From Pseudomonadota bacterium (GTDB taxonomy: Bacteria; Pseudomonadota; Alphaproteobacteria; Acetobacterales; Acetobacteraceae), in contig JAJZSY010000003.1 of assembly GCA_021849425.1 (NCBI GenBank), positions 1-64,000 on the forward strand: a stretch of 64,000 nt of DNA. The letters run 5' to 3'. The notes below the pieces were generated by a model that saw only the letters and a program-made list of their open reading frames with translations, did not search any database and was not told where the DNA came from. Shown piece after piece: positions 39,172 through 49,701 of the stretch. Position 1 is the stretch's first letter. Each line of letters starts with the position of its first letter. The position numbers and the translations under genes are program-made.

Positions 39172-40623
39172 TCAGCCATACGCCCCGGGGCGCACATCTT
39201 GCGCCAGGGGATAGACCGTCTTTCCGGCAAGGCGCACCAGCAGCGTGGTGGCGCCGGCGGTGAGCGTTGCCGGAACCAGCGCGCTGCCATTCGTCCACCG
39301 GCACGCGGTTTCGAGAGCGTGCCAGCCCGCCGCCAGAAGCGGACTATCGAGCGGCACGGCTTCAGCCTTGCCCTGGCTGACCGTAAAGAGCTGCGCCACG
39401 CCAAGGCCGAGGATTCGCCGATCTTCCGCATCGGGGTGGAGTTCGGCCGGCACCACGACGTTGGAGACGAGCAGGATATCGGCCGGTTCCGCGGGCAATT
39501 CGACCGCGTAGGTCAGGCTGTCCAGGAGCGAAACGGGGAGGGCCTGGCCATTGGCCAGCGCGCGCACCCCCGGATCACTGGTGACGCCGCGGGTGGGAAG
39601 CCGGGAATCGATTCTCGCACGGATCGCCGCGAGAATGGGGCCGGTCTGGACGAGCGGCGCGCAACCGCGGGCCTCGCGCGGCGACCCGCCGGCTTCGCCC
39701 GCGCGCTCGCCATCGCCGTCCGCACTCTCGAACAGCCGCCGATTGCCAGTGTCAAGATACGACTCGGCGGCCAGACCTTCGGCGAGCAGAATGTCATGCG
39801 TTTCAAGCTCGATATGATAATAGGTCAAATGACGCCGGCGTTCCTGCGCGATCGATCGGCCATTGACCAGCGCCTTCGCCGGAACGAGGCAACCGTCGAG
39901 ATACACGGCGTGATCGGGCGAGAGATAGAGGTTCCGCTCGGGCAGGCCATCGGCAAAAGCGCCACGGTCGATCCGCACCGGCCAGACGGCGTGCGGTTGC
40001 GCGTGATCCTCCGCGTCGAGATTGCGCCTGCCAACCCAGCGCACCGCCCGCATCGCGCCGGATCGGGTGATGAGCCGGTCGCCGCGGTTCATGGTTTCAA
40101 CCGGAATGTCGCCATGCAGGCCCAGAATCCGCGTCCCCTCCAGAAAGCCCAGCGTTCCGTCAACGCCCGCGGCCGGTTCGCGAGGAGGATCGGGCAGATC
40201 ATCAGGCACCGAAACCGCGGCAACAGGCATAAAATCCGCCACGTTGACAGGGCCAGAGCCCGGCCCGGCCGAAGCCGCCTCGCCCTGCGTTCCGGCCGGC
40301 GGCGGCGGGAGTGCGGGCGCGATGGGGCCGCGCTGTTGCGGGCGACCCGCTTGGCCTTCGCCCGGGTCCTTGTCATCGACAAACGACCCGGTCGCGACCG
40401 GGTAATGGGGTTCAAGCACCGACATCAGAAGTTCGTCGGCATATTCAAGTGCTGCTGGCATGCCGAGATCGGTGTCGATTGCGCCGACAATCCTGATGGG
40501 GTCCACCTCGGCGGAACGGAGATCGAGAATCTCGATTCCGCAACGCTCCGCGCTGCGGAATGAATACCTTGTGCCCGCCGGGGGCTCCGGCGGATTCGTG
40601 CCCAATCTCTCTGACCCAGCCAT
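39172..40623 (-). CDS. Hint-domain (Hint_2) protein lacking the catalytic cysteine
   Basis: This 483-residue protein contains a Hint_2 domain at about 157-300: GTRILGLHGDIPVETMNRGD, ITRSGAMRAVRWVGRR, PVRIDRGAFADGLPERNLYLSPDHAVYLDGCLVPAKALVNG, YYHIELETHDILLAEGLAAESYLDTGNR. The family normally opens CF..GT, but here it is GF-LEGT; the codon at 40149-40147 is GGC (Gly159). So autoprocessing through Cys1 is not expected. Residues 1-150 and 310-483 are not recognised. The ATG at 40623 is preceded by GGGAGAAG; upstream is an AT-rich block. Such proteins are common in acetic-acid and marine alphaproteobacteria, function unknown. Confidence 0.8.
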   Translation of the reverse strand: MAGSERLGTNPPEPPAGTRYSFRSAERCGIEILDLRSAEVDPIRIVGAIDTDLGMPAALEYADELLMSVLEPHYPVATGSFVDDKDPGEGQAGRPQQRGPIAPALPPPPAGTQGEAASAGPGSGPVNVADFMPVAAVSVPDDLPDPPREPAAGVDGTLGFLEGTRILGLHGDIPVETMNRGDRLITRSGAMRAVRWVGRRNLDAEDHAQPHAVWPVRIDRGAFADGLPERNLYLSPDHAVYLDGCLVPAKALVNGRSIAQERRRHLTYYHIELETHDILLAEGLAAESYLDTGNRRLFESADGDGERAGEAGGSPREARGCAPLVQTGPILAAIRARIDSRLPTRGVTSDPGVRALANGQALPVSLLDSLTYAVELPAEPADILLVSNVVVPAELHPDAEDRRILGLGVAQLFTVSQGKAEAVPLDSPLLAAGWHALETACRWTNGSALVPATLTAGATTLLVRLAGKTVYPLAQDVRPGAYG

Positions 40624-40877
40624 GCTCTTCTCCCGCCGGCATTCAGACTCGTAGCAGCACGAGATGAAGGCCGGGTTAATCTCAAAAACTGATACAATTT
40701 TTTTAATTTTCTCATTTTTGTAATTGTTAATTATTATATTATTTTTTTCAAAGCTTTGCAAATTTACTTTTTTTGTTTATAAATTTTTGAATATTCTGGA
40801 TTTATCAGAAAAACATGAAATCAATTCTTATTTGATTAAATGTGCGTAAAGTTATGGTTCATGTAAAGAATCAATTT

Positions 40878-40912
40878 CAAAAAAGAAAAAGCGGCCCAGT
40901 TTCATGGACCGC
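40878..40912 (-). terminator. Rho-independent terminator
   Basis: On the minus strand the stem GCGGTCCA, loop TGAAAC, TGGGCCGC (one mismatch) is followed by TTTTTCTTTTTTG. This is the best canonical terminator in the window. It lies about 190 bp downstream of the HU gene stop and upstream of the Hint gene on the same strand, so it would separate the two transcripts. Confidence 0.75.
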
Positions 40913-40985
40913 CTTGCTGAGAAAAAAATATTATTTTTATTGGTATTTTATCGCCATGGCCGAACCGACCGGTCAGACGATGATA

Positions 40986-41092
40986 TTAGACCGGGCTCGC
41001 ATCCACCGGGATCGGGTCTCGTGGTCTATCATCTTGATAATCAGAGAGCATTTGTCCGACCGGATCACACCACCCGACCGGATGATGCACGC
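40986..41092 (-). repeat. Two-hairpin intergenic repeat, diverged copy
   Basis: This sequence aligns base for base with 60904-61008 over about 107 bp, with many substitutions. Shared blocks (plus strand) are CATCCA, GATCGG, TCTATCAT, TTGATA, AGAGCAT, TCCGA and CGGATGATGC. In its orientation the TAGAGCATCATCCG-type end lies 8 bp past the stop of the minus-strand HU gene. Confidence 0.65.
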
Positions 41093-41099
41093 GGGAACG

Positions 41100-41369
41100 T
41101 CAGACCAGTTTCTTCAAGGTCGGAGACGCCTTGAAACGGACGGTCTTCCCGGCCTTCACCTTGATCTCCTCGCCCGTGCGCGGGTTCACGCCCTTGCGGG
41201 CCTTGGTCTTGCGGACCGTGAACGTCCCGAAGCTCGGCAGGGTAAATTTGCCGTTTTTCTTGAGTTCCTTGACGATGGCTTCAATCAGGTCCGTGGCAGC
41301 GCGGTTGGCTGCAACGCCGGTGATCTCGGCTGAACCCTGAATAACCTCGGCGATAAACGCTTTCGACAT
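41100..41369 (-). CDS. HU-family DNA-binding protein
   Basis: This 89-residue histone-like protein bends and compacts DNA. The beta-arm signature GKFTLPSFGTFTVRKTKARKGVNPRTGE with the conserved RNP (residues NPRTG) is plain, and the N-terminal helices are MSKAFIAEVIQGSAEITGVAANRAATDLIEAIV. I chose ATG 41369, behind AGGAAAGAGG; an in-frame upstream extension is not HU-like. It is monocistronic, followed by a repeat copy and a terminator. Confidence 0.97.
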   Translation of the reverse strand: MSKAFIAEVIQGSAEITGVAANRAATDLIEAIVKELKKNGKFTLPSFGTFTVRKTKARKGVNPRTGEEIKVKAGKTVRFKASPTLKKLV

Positions 41370-41753
41370 GGTCGAAGCCTCTTTCCTGTCTAAGATCGGC
41401 TTTCGAGCCGATGCCGGCCTTTCCGGCGGTTGGACAATCTGTCGGTACGGCCAACAACGAATCGGCCGGGCGCGATTTTTGTAGCGATTCGGTGCATTTT
41501 TCAACACTCGAAAACGCATTTGGGCGATTTTTGGCTTCTGGCGCCGCTTTTAAACAAAGATGAGCGCTCGGAAATCAATAAACCATGTTATTTAAGAATA
41601 TAATCGCCGATATATACGGAAATTCTTAGACAAAATCGTCCACCATCCGCAGCCCGTGCACCATCCGATCCATCGGGATCGAACCGTGCTCTCGGCCAAC
41701 CCCTCAAAATCCCGGGCCGATCACCCGCGCATGCCGCCGCGACAGGCGCCGGC
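41370..41753. other. Intergenic region between HU and the DUF4337 gene
   Basis: I see no gene in these 384 bp. The part next to HU (41370-41560) should hold the HU promoter; on the minus strand a TTGAAA and a TACAAA element occur but only about 15 bp apart, so I do not call it. A degenerate half-copy of the two-hairpin repeat lies at 41660-41693. Confidence 0.6.
41660..41693 (-). repeat. Degenerate half-copy of the two-hairpin repeat
   Basis: The plus-strand sequence CCATCCGATCCATCGGGATC followed by GTGCTCTC resembles the second-hairpin half of the repeat at 60904-61008 (TCCGATCCATCAGGATCGGA then GTGCTCTA). The arms GATCC and GGATC pair. It lies 60 bp downstream of the 3' end of the minus-strand DUF4337 gene. 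Confidence 0.45.
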
Positions 41754-42332
41754 TTAGATGAAAGCCATGACGACGACACCGCCGAGGAAGGATATTCCGC
41801 CCAAAAGGGCGGCAACGAGCCCAAACGCGGTCACCTCCGTCACCACGGAAACCGATGCCAGCACGATCGCAATCTGCAAGAGACCGACCACGACTTCCAG
41901 CTGATGATAGCGTTCGAGCTGATGGTCGCGCGCCTCGGCCTGGCGTTCCGCCTGCGCCCGCAGCTGCGCCTTGCCCTCTCCACCATCGGGGTCGGATGCC
42001 TCGTGCTCGGCCCGCGCCTCTGCGGCCCGGGCGGCTTGCGTCACACCAGGGTCGGGGGATCGCAACGAAAGCGCTTTCAGAACCTGGGCCTGGGCGGTCG
42101 CGATATCGGCCTTGATCGCCTTGGCCTGGTAGAAAGACCATGTGTCGTTCACCGCGATCTGCTTGGCGATATAGTCATTCTGCGCCGATTTTTCCCCCAT
42201 CTCGCAAATCGCGAGCCCCGCCGCGAGAATGCCGATGAGCAGCGCCATGCGCCGCGCATGAAGGTTTTCGGGATGTTCGCGCAGGTGCTTGTGCCGCTCG
42301 AGGCTATCGGTCGCCGTTTCAATACCGTCCAT
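41754..42332 (-). CDS. DUF4337 family membrane protein
   Basis: This 192-residue protein has one hydrophobic segment near the N-terminus (MALLIGILAAGLAICEM), a central charged helical region (AARAAEARAEHEA to QAERQAEARDHQLERYHQLE) likely to form a coiled coil, and two C-terminal hydrophobic segments (VVGLLQIAIVLASVSVVTEV, FGLVAALLGGISFLGGVVVMAF). The SAQNDYIAKQIAVNDTWSFYQAKAIKAD block is characteristic of DUF4337. No function is established. Confidence 0.85.
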   Translation of the reverse strand: MDGIETATDSLERHKHLREHPENLHARRMALLIGILAAGLAICEMGEKSAQNDYIAKQIAVNDTWSFYQAKAIKADIATAQAQVLKALSLRSPDPGVTQAARAAEARAEHEASDPDGGEGKAQLRAQAERQAEARDHQLERYHQLEVVVGLLQIAIVLASVSVVTEVTAFGLVAALLGGISFLGGVVVMAFI

Positions 42333-42378
42333 GCTTCCACCATTGTCTCCGGCCGGGCACCAGCACCCGCGGCCGCAT

Positions 42379-42418
42379 CAGAGCACCTTCCGGTCCATCC
42401 GATCGGATGATGCTCTAT
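42379..42418 (-). repeat. Short derivative of the two-hairpin repeat
   Basis: A 40-bp palindromic element with ends AGAGC and GCTCT. Its left end (AGAGCACCTTCCGGTCCAT) resembles one end of the full repeat, and its right end (GATCGGATGATGCTCTAT) the other, as if the internal part had been lost. The ATAGAGCATCATCCG end points to the 3' end of the COQ10-like gene, 28 bp away. Confidence 0.65.
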
Positions 42419-42445
42419 CCTAAAGCATCGCTCACGAAAACGGGA

Positions 42446-42934
42446 TCAGCTCTTGGCGGGAAGGATCAGCCCGGACCCGGCGTCTGAGGCGGGCGCGGGC
42501 ACAGGCGTTCCATAAACGTCGCGCGCCCGCTTGAGGAAAGCGGCGACCATCCGGCGCACCGCCTCGGCGAACACCGCGCCGATGGCCTTTTGCAGAATGA
42601 GGCTGCGGAACTCGAAATCCACATAGAAATCGATCATCGTGCCGCGCTCGTCCGGCAGGAATCGCCACTCGTTGCGCAAATATCGGAAAGGCCCGTTCTC
42701 GTAGCGGACATGGATATGCTCGGGCGCGTTCAGCATCACGCGGGAGGTGAAACTCTCGCGGAACGGACCGAAGCCAATGGTGAGATCGGCCAGCATTTCA
42801 TCGCCGCGCTGCGAGCGGACGCGCGCACCGATGCACCAGGGCAGGAATTGCGGATATTTCCCCACATCAGCCACCAGATCGAACATCTGGCCGGGCTGGT
42901 AGAGAACCAGTTTCCGCTCCGTGTAGCGCGGCAT
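42446..42934 (-). CDS. COQ10/RatA-like START-domain protein
   Basis: This 162-residue protein belongs to the polyketide-cyclase/START group used by mitochondrial COQ10 and bacterial RatA: YTERKLVLYQPGQMFDLVADVGKYPQFLPWC, ESFTSRVMLNAPEHIHVRY, GPFRYLRNEWRFLPD and DFYVDFEFRSLILQKAIGAVFAEA. In alphaproteobacteria it is usually regarded as a ubiquinone-binding protein; the RatA toxin name is less likely to describe its role. It is the last gene of the pyruvate dehydrogenase/lipoate operon, 2 bp after lipA. Confidence 0.88.
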   Translation of the reverse strand: MPRYTERKLVLYQPGQMFDLVADVGKYPQFLPWCIGARVRSQRGDEMLADLTIGFGPFRESFTSRVMLNAPEHIHVRYENGPFRYLRNEWRFLPDERGTMIDFYVDFEFRSLILQKAIGAVFAEAVRRMVAAFLKRARDVYGTPVPAPASDAGSGLILPAKS

Positions 42935-42936
42935 GC

Positions 42937-43899
42937 TCAGGCCGCGCGCCGGGCGGCCCGGGCTTCGCGCAGGGCGGCGAAATCGGCATCCGCGTGATAG
43001 GAGGAGCGGGTCAGCGGCGTCGCCGAAACCATCAGGAACCCCTTGGCGCGGGCCATGGCGGCAAGTTCGGCGAACTCGTCCGGCGTGACGAACCGGTCGA
43101 CCGCGGCGTGCTTGACCGTCGGCTGGAGATACTGGCCGATGGTGAGGAAATCCACATCGGCGACGCGCAGATCGTCCATCACCTGGCCGATCTCGCTGCG
43201 GTCCTCGCCCAGCCCGGCCATCAGACCGGATTTGGTGAAGATGCCGGGGTCGAGCTGCTTCACCCGGTCGAGCAGGCGGAGCGACTGGTAATAGCGCGCC
43301 CCAGGGCGGATCATGGGGTAAAGCCGCGGCACGGTTTCGAGATTGTGGTTGAACACGTCCGGCCGGGCGGCGACCACCACCTCCAGCGCGCCGGGCTTGC
43401 GCAGGAAATCCGGGGTGAGAATCTCGATCGTGGTGGCGGGCGCCGCGGCGCGGATCGCGCCGATCACCGCCGCGAAATGCGCCGCGCCGCCATCATCGAG
43501 ATCGTCGCGGTCGACCGAGGTGATCACGACATGCTGCAAGCCCAGCCGGGCCACGGCATCGGCCACGCGCGCCGGCTCATCGGCGGCGAGCGGCGCCGGC
43601 TGGCCGGTGGTGACGTTGCAGAAGGCGCAGGCGCGGGTGCAGATCTCGCCCATGATCATCATGGTCGCGTGACGCTGCGACCAGCATTCGCCGATATTCG
43701 GGCAGGCCGCCTCCTCGCACACCGTCACCAGCTTGGCCTCGCGCATCAGCGCGCGGGTCTCGTGATAGACGGGGTGATTGGGCGCCTTCACCCTGATCCA
43801 GGCGGGTTTCCGCTGGATCGGGTTATCCGGCCGGTGCTGCTTTTCCGGGTGGCGGGGCTTGCCGCCCCCGGCATTCCGGTGATCGATCTCGACGCGCAT
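42937..43899 (-). CDS. lipA: Lipoyl synthase
   Basis: This 320-residue radical-SAM enzyme inserts sulfurs into octanoyl-protein to form lipoyl groups. The auxiliary cluster motif [12 protein letters not shown], the radical-SAM motif CTRACAFC and the C-terminal RSSYHA serine ligand are all present. It supplies the cofactor for the lipoyl domains on PdhB and PdhC encoded upstream in the same operon, and follows lpd after 6 bp. Confidence 0.98.
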   Translation of the reverse strand: MRVEIDHRNAGGGKPRHPEKQHRPDNPIQRKPAWIRVKAPNHPVYHETRALMREAKLVTVCEEAACPNIGECWSQRHATMMIMGEICTRACAFCNVTTGQPAPLAADEPARVADAVARLGLQHVVITSVDRDDLDDGGAAHFAAVIGAIRAAAPATTIEILTPDFLRKPGALEVVVAARPDVFNHNLETVPRLYPMIRPGARYYQSLRLLDRVKQLDPGIFTKSGLMAGLGEDRSEIGQVMDDLRVADVDFLTIGQYLQPTVKHAAVDRFVTPDEFAELAAMARAKGFLMVSATPLTRSSYHADADFAALREARAARRAA

Positions 43900-43905
43900 G
43901 ATGGA

Positions 43906-45303
43906 TCAGAAGTGGATGACCTGCCCATAGGCGTCAAGCACCGATTCATGCATCGCTTCACTGATCGTGGGGTGGGGGAAGACGGTGTGCATCAGTTCAG
44001 CCTCGGTGGTTTCGAGCTGCCGGGCGACGACATAGCCCTGGATCATCTCGGTCACCTCGGCGCCGGCCATGTGCGCACCCAGCAACTCGCCGGTCTCGGC
44101 GTCGAACACGGTCTTGATCATGCCCTCGGGTTCGCCCATGGCGATCGCCTTGCCGTTGCCGATGAAGGGGAACCGGCCGACCTTGACCTTGCGGCCGGCT
44201 TCCTTCGCCTTCGCCTCCGTCATGCCGACCGAGGCGACCTGCGGGCGGCAATAGGTGCAGCCGGGGATGTTCCAGGTCTCGAACGGATGCGGCTTCAGCC
44301 CCGCGATATGCTCGATGCAGACCACGCCCTCGTGGCTGGCCTTGTGGGCGAGCCAGGGCGGGCCGGTGAGATCGCCGATCGCGTAGATGCCCTCGACGCC
44401 GGTGCGGCCGAAACCATCGACCACCACATGCGTGCGCTCGACCTTCACGCCGGCCTGCTCAAGGCCGAGATTTTCGACATTGCCGACGATGCCGACCGCG
44501 GAGATCACCCGCTCGGCGGTGATTTTCTGCGCCTTTCCGCCGGCCTCGACGGTGACGGTCACGCTGTCCTTGCCCTTCTCGACACCCTTCACGCTCGCGC
44601 CAACGAGCAGCTTCATGCCCTGTTTCTCGAACTGCTTGTGCATGAAGGCCGAGATTTCCTCATCCTCCACCGGCAGGATGCGCGGCAGCGCCTCGATCAC
44701 CGTCACCTCCGCCCCCATGTTGCGGTAGAAGCTTGCGAACTCGATGCCGATCGCGCCGGAGCCGATCACCACCAAGGATTTCGGCATGATGTCGGGCACC
44801 ATCGCCTCGCGATACGACCAGATGAACTTGCCGTCCGGCTCGATGCCGGGCAGGACGCGGGCGCGGGCACCAGTGGCGAGGATGATGTGCTTCGCCTTCA
44901 GGGTGGCGACCGGCTTGCCGTCCTTCTCGACCGCGAGCGTCCCCTTGCCGGCGAGCCTGCCGGTGCCGTCGAACACCGTCACCTTGTTCTTCCTGAGCAG
45001 ATGGCTGACGCCGGAGGACAGCTGCTTCGCCACCCCGCGCGAACGCTTCACCACCTTGTCGAGATCGAACTTCACGTTCTCGGCGGAGAAGCCGTATTCG
45101 GGCAGGGTGTGAAGCAGATGATTGATCTCGGAGGAGCGAAGCAGCGCCTTGGTCGGAATGCAGCCCCAGTTCAGGCAAATCCCGCCAAGGTTCTCGCGCT
45201 CGACCAGGGCCACCTTCAGCTTGAGCTGCGCGCCGCGGATCGCGGTCACATAGCCGCCGGGGCCGCCGCCCACCACCACCACGTCGAAACTCTGATCGGT
45301 CAT
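43906..45303 (-). CDS. lpdA: Dihydrolipoyl dehydrogenase (E3)
   Basis: This 465-residue flavoprotein reoxidises dihydrolipoamide with NAD. It shows the FAD motif DVVVVGGGPGGYVTAIRGAQ, redox pair GGICLNWGCIPTK, NAD motif SLVVIGSGAIGIEFASFY, GIYAIGDLTGPPWLAHKA and the C-terminal HPTISEA. I chose ATG 45303, with AGGAG upstream. Its place in the pdh operon marks it as the E3 of pyruvate dehydrogenase, though it may also serve other 2-oxoacid complexes. Confidence 0.97.
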   Translation of the reverse strand: MTDQSFDVVVVGGGPGGYVTAIRGAQLKLKVALVERENLGGICLNWGCIPTKALLRSSEINHLLHTLPEYGFSAENVKFDLDKVVKRSRGVAKQLSSGVSHLLRKNKVTVFDGTGRLAGKGTLAVEKDGKPVATLKAKHIILATGARARVLPGIEPDGKFIWSYREAMVPDIMPKSLVVIGSGAIGIEFASFYRNMGAEVTVIEALPRILPVEDEEISAFMHKQFEKQGMKLLVGASVKGVEKGKDSVTVTVEAGGKAQKITAERVISAVGIVGNVENLGLEQAGVKVERTHVVVDGFGRTGVEGIYAIGDLTGPPWLAHKASHEGVVCIEHIAGLKPHPFETWNIPGCTYCRPQVASVGMTEAKAKEAGRKVKVGRFPFIGNGKAIAMGEPEGMIKTVFDAETGELLGAHMAGAEVTEMIQGYVVARQLETTEAELMHTVFPHPTISEAMHESVLDAYGQVIHF

Positions 45304-45313
45304 TGTTCTGCTC

Positions 45314-45820
45314 CTATGCGGCAAGGGCGGCGAGGGCCTCGCCCTTCAGACGGTAGCGCGTCCACTGGTCGATCGGGACGGCGCCGAGGGATTGATAGAA
45401 ATCGATGGCGGGGCGGTTCCAGTCGAGCACCGACCATTCGAGCCGGGCGCAGCCGAGCCGGACCGCCTCGCGCGCGAGATGGCGCAGCAGGGCGCGACCG
45501 ATGCCCCGCCCCCGCGCCGCGGGCAGGACGAACAGGTCTTCGAGATAGAGCCCGGCCCGGCCGGTCCAGGTCGAGAAGCTGGTGAAGAACAGCGCGAAGC
45601 CGGCGACCGCGCCATCGGCCTCGGCCAGCACGGCGCGGGCGAGAGGCTGCGCGCCGAACAGCGCCTCGTGCAGCATCGGCGCCGTCATCTCGACCTCGTG
45701 CGGCGCCTTTTCATAGTCGGCGAGCGCATGAACAAGATCGAGCAGCACGGCAATGTCGGCCGGTGAAGCGGGGCGAAGCGTTACCGCCGCCGCCGCGACT
45801 CCGGCCGAATGGTCGCTCAA
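45314..45820 (-). CDS. GNAT-family N-acetyltransferase
   Basis: This 168-residue protein contains the GNAT acetyl-CoA motif [22 protein letters not shown] preceded by LYLEDLFV. The order resembles diamine/aminoglycoside-type GNATs (ELYLEDLFV...GIGKALL, as in spermidine/spermine acetyltransferase). The only long start is TTG at 45820, which overlaps the pdhC stop (TTGA); no ATG fits before the conserved region. It is inserted between pdhC and lpd in an otherwise contiguous operon; substrate unknown. Confidence 0.85.
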   Translation of the reverse strand: MSDHSAGVAAAAVTLRPASPADIAVLLDLVHALADYEKAPHEVEMTAPMLHEALFGAQPLARAVLAEADGAVAGFALFFTSFSTWTGRAGLYLEDLFVLPAARGRGIGRALLRHLAREAVRLGCARLEWSVLDWNRPAIDFYQSLGAVPIDQWTRYRLKGEALAALAA

Positions 45821-47085
45821 AGCATCAGCCCCAGCGGCTGTTCGACGATGGCCTTGAACGCCGCGAGGAATTCGGCGCCCACCGCGCCATCCACCACGCG
45901 GTGATCGCAGGAGAGCGTGACGGTCATCATTGTGGCGATGGCGATCTGCTCGCCCTTCACCACCGGCCGCTTCTCGCCGGCGCCGATGGCGAGAATGCCG
46001 CCCTGCGGCGGGTTGATGATCGCCGAGAACGAGCTGATCCCATACATGCCGAGATTGGAGATCGAGAACGAACCGCCCTGGAACTCGTCCGGCTTCAGCT
46101 TGCCGGCCTTGGCGCGGGCGGCGAGATCCTTCATCTCGTTGCTGATCGCGGCCAGCCCCTTCTGGTCCGCCTTGCGGATGATCGGTGTGATCAACCCGTC
46201 CGGGATCGCGACGGCAACCGAAATGTCCACGTCGTGATAGCGGATCATCGCCTCCTCGGTGAACGAGGCGTTGGCCGCCGGAACGCGGCGCAGCGCCACG
46301 GCGACCGCCTTGATGATCAGGTCGTTGACCGAGAGCTTGAACGCGCCCGGCCCGTCTTTCGGCGATTGCGCGTTGAGGTCGGCGCGCAGCTTGAGCAGCG
46401 CGTCGAGGTCCACATCCATCGACAGATAGAAATGCGGAATGGTCTGCTTCGCGGTCTGCAGCCGCTTCGCGATCACCTTGCGCATCGAGGAATGCGGGAT
46501 GGCATCGTGCGGCGCGGTGATCGGCGCGGCGGCGGCGGGCGCCGGCGCGGCGGCCTTCGGTGCCGGTGCCGGCGCCGGTGCCGCGGTCGCCGGGGCCTTG
46601 CCGCGGGCGGCGTCGATATCCGCCTTGACGATCCGCCCATTCGGGCCGCTGCCTTGCAACGAGGCGAGGTCGATTCCCGCCTGCTGCGCCATGCGGCGGG
46701 CGAGCGGCGAGGCGAAGACGCGCTCGCCGTGGCCGGTTTTCCCTGCCACAGGCGCGGCCGCCGGGGCGGACGTTGCCGGCGCTTCAGGTGCTGCGGCGGC
46801 TTTCGGCGCGGGGGCGGCGGGCGCATTGTCGGGCACATTCTCGCCAGGCTCGACGAGAATGGCGATCGGCGCGTTCACCGCGACATTCTCGGTCCCGGCC
46901 GCGACGAGGATCTTGCCGAGAACGCCCTCGTCCACGGCCTCGACCTCCATCGTCGCCTTGTCGGTCTCGATCTCGGCGATGACGTCGCCGGCCTTGATCG
47001 TCTCGCCTTCCTTCTTGAGCCAGCGCGCCAGCGTGCCTTCCGTCATGGTGGGCGAGAGCGCCGGCATCAGGATGTTCGTGGCCAT
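45817..47085 (-). CDS. pdhC: Pyruvate dehydrogenase E2 (dihydrolipoamide acetyltransferase)
   Basis: This 422-residue protein has one N-terminal lipoyl domain ([24 protein letters not shown], lipoylated Lys in IETDKATME), an Ala/Pro-rich linker, a peripheral subunit-binding domain ([28 protein letters not shown]) and a catalytic acyltransferase domain with [14 protein letters not shown]. One lipoyl domain is present, the alphaproteobacterial arrangement. It lies 13 bp after pdhB. Confidence 0.97.
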   Translation of the reverse strand: MATNILMPALSPTMTEGTLARWLKKEGETIKAGDVIAEIETDKATMEVEAVDEGVLGKILVAAGTENVAVNAPIAILVEPGENVPDNAPAAPAPKAAAAPEAPATSAPAAAPVAGKTGHGERVFASPLARRMAQQAGIDLASLQGSGPNGRIVKADIDAARGKAPATAAPAPAPAPKAAAPAPAAAAPITAPHDAIPHSSMRKVIAKRLQTAKQTIPHFYLSMDVDLDALLKLRADLNAQSPKDGPGAFKLSVNDLIIKAVAVALRRVPAANASFTEEAMIRYHDVDISVAVAIPDGLITPIIRKADQKGLAAISNEMKDLAARAKAGKLKPDEFQGGSFSISNLGMYGISSFSAIINPPQGGILAIGAGEKRPVVKGEQIAIATMMTVTLSCDHRVVDGAVGAEFLAAFKAIVEQPLGLML

Positions 47086-47098
47086 GTTCGCGCCTCCC

Positions 47099-48451
<1,353 letters not shown>

Positions 48452-48453
48452 GC

Positions 48454-49497
48454 TCAGCCCTCCACCATCACATCGGTCCAGAGTTCGGATTCATCGGGTT
48501 CGGGGCTCTGCTGCGCGAAATCGGCGGCATCCTGCACCCGCTTCTTGATGTCGTCGTCGATCGATTTGAACATTTCGTCGGTCACCCCCAGCGCCTCGAG
48601 CGCCTTGCGGGCGAGATCGATGCAATCGTGCTCGGTCCGCATCTTCTGCACCTCCTCGCGGGTGCGGTATTTCGCGGGGTCGGACATCGAGTGGCCGCGA
48701 TAGCGATAGGTCTTCATCTCCAGCAGGAACGGGCCATTGCCGGCCCGGCAATGCGCGACCGCCTGCTCGCCGGCCTCCTTGACGGCCTGAACGTCCATGC
48801 CATCGACCTGCAGGCCCGGAATGCTCCAGGGCGAACCGTTCTGGCTGAGATCGCGCGAGGCCGACGCGCGCTCGACGCTGGTACCCATGCCGTAGCGGTT
48901 GTTCTCGATGATGAAGATCACCGGCAGCTTCATCAGCGCCGCGAGGTTGAAGCTCTCGAACACCTGCCCCTGGTTCGAGGCGCCCTCGCCGAAATAGGTC
49001 AGGCAGACCCGGTCATTGCCGCGATAGTGATTGGCGAAGGCGAGGCCGGCGCCAAGCGAAACCTGCGCGCCGACGATGCCGTGCCCGCCGAAGAAGCCCT
49101 TCTCCTTCGAGAACATGTGCATCGAGCCGCCCTTGCCCCTGGAATAGCCGCCGGCGCGGCCGGTCAGCTCGGCCATAACGCCTTTCGGGTCCATGTCGCA
49201 GGCGATCATGTGGCCGTGATCGCGATATGAGGTGATGACCTGATCCCCCGGCTCGATCGCCATCTGCATGCCGGTCACCACCGCTTCCTGCCCGATATAG
49301 AGATGGCAGAACCCGCCGATCAGCCCCATGCCGTAGAGCTGCCCGGCCTTTTCCTCGAACCGGCGGATCAGCAGCATCTTCCCGTAGGCGGCGAGCAACT
49401 CGTCCCGGTCCATCGCCGGCTGTCTCTGGCTGGTCCGCCTGCGGGCGGCTGGCTGGGCTTTTGCGCCTGTCGGTCTGGTACGGCTGGCCACGATCAT
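48454..49497 (-). CDS. pdhA: Pyruvate dehydrogenase E1 component, alpha subunit
   Basis: This 347-residue ThDP-dependent subunit carries the cofactor motif [31 protein letters not shown]. The [29 protein letters not shown] and [14 protein letters not shown] phosphorylation-loop region are also present. The ATG at 49497 is preceded by GGAGGGG. The first 28 residues are basic and variable. This is the first gene of the pdhA-pdhB-pdhC-GNAT-lpd-lipA-COQ10-like operon. Confidence 0.97.
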   Translation of the reverse strand: MIVASRTRPTGAKAQPAARRRTSQRQPAMDRDELLAAYGKMLLIRRFEEKAGQLYGMGLIGGFCHLYIGQEAVVTGMQMAIEPGDQVITSYRDHGHMIACDMDPKGVMAELTGRAGGYSRGKGGSMHMFSKEKGFFGGHGIVGAQVSLGAGLAFANHYRGNDRVCLTYFGEGASNQGQVFESFNLAALMKLPVIFIIENNRYGMGTSVERASASRDLSQNGSPWSIPGLQVDGMDVQAVKEAGEQAVAHCRAGNGPFLLEMKTYRYRGHSMSDPAKYRTREEVQKMRTEHDCIDLARKALEALGVTDEMFKSIDDDIKKRVQDAADFAQQSPEPDESELWTDVMVEG

Positions 49498-49701
49498 TCC
49501 CCTCCGTCGGTTGATGGTTTCTCCATGCGTCGGATCGGCCGATCAAAGCAAGCGGGAATTGAAAATTCAATGATGTTGCAACGCAATATTCAAGTTAACC
49601 AGAAAGCAGTTAATGTCTTGCCTCCGCAAGGCGCAATGGCGCGGCGGGCGCCATTCACGCCCTTGACGCAAGGCAGCACGACCCTGCGCGCGCGGTAACG
49701 T

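Larger units (their letters stand above)
40624..41099. other. AT-rich intergenic region upstream of the Hint gene
   Basis: No convincing gene lies in these 476 bp. The section at about 40670-40960 is markedly AT-rich (for example ATTATTATATTATTTTTTTC near 40728), against a GC-rich background. It contains a minus-strand Rho-independent terminator and, next to the HU gene, a copy of the two-hairpin repeat. The Hint gene promoter probably lies in the AT-rich part. A plus-strand frame from 40842 is rejected as spurious. Confidence 0.7.

Noticed and set aside
40842-41333. Plus-strand 163-codon frame beginning MRKVMVHVKNQF
   Set aside because: It runs through the AT-rich block, the terminator and a repeat copy, and its second half is antisense to the HU gene; no ribosome site or family resemblance.
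42994-45585. Plus-strand 863-codon frame across lipA and lpd
   Set aside because: Antisense to two clearly identified genes and rich in Arg/Ala/Gly/Asp/His, typical of a shadow frame.
49635-49655. Inverted repeat AATGGCGC/GCGCCATT between the FtsB-like gene and pdhA
   Set aside because: A real 8-bp stem, but no T-run follows and both flanking genes are on the same strand, so I could not decide between terminator, operator and chance.
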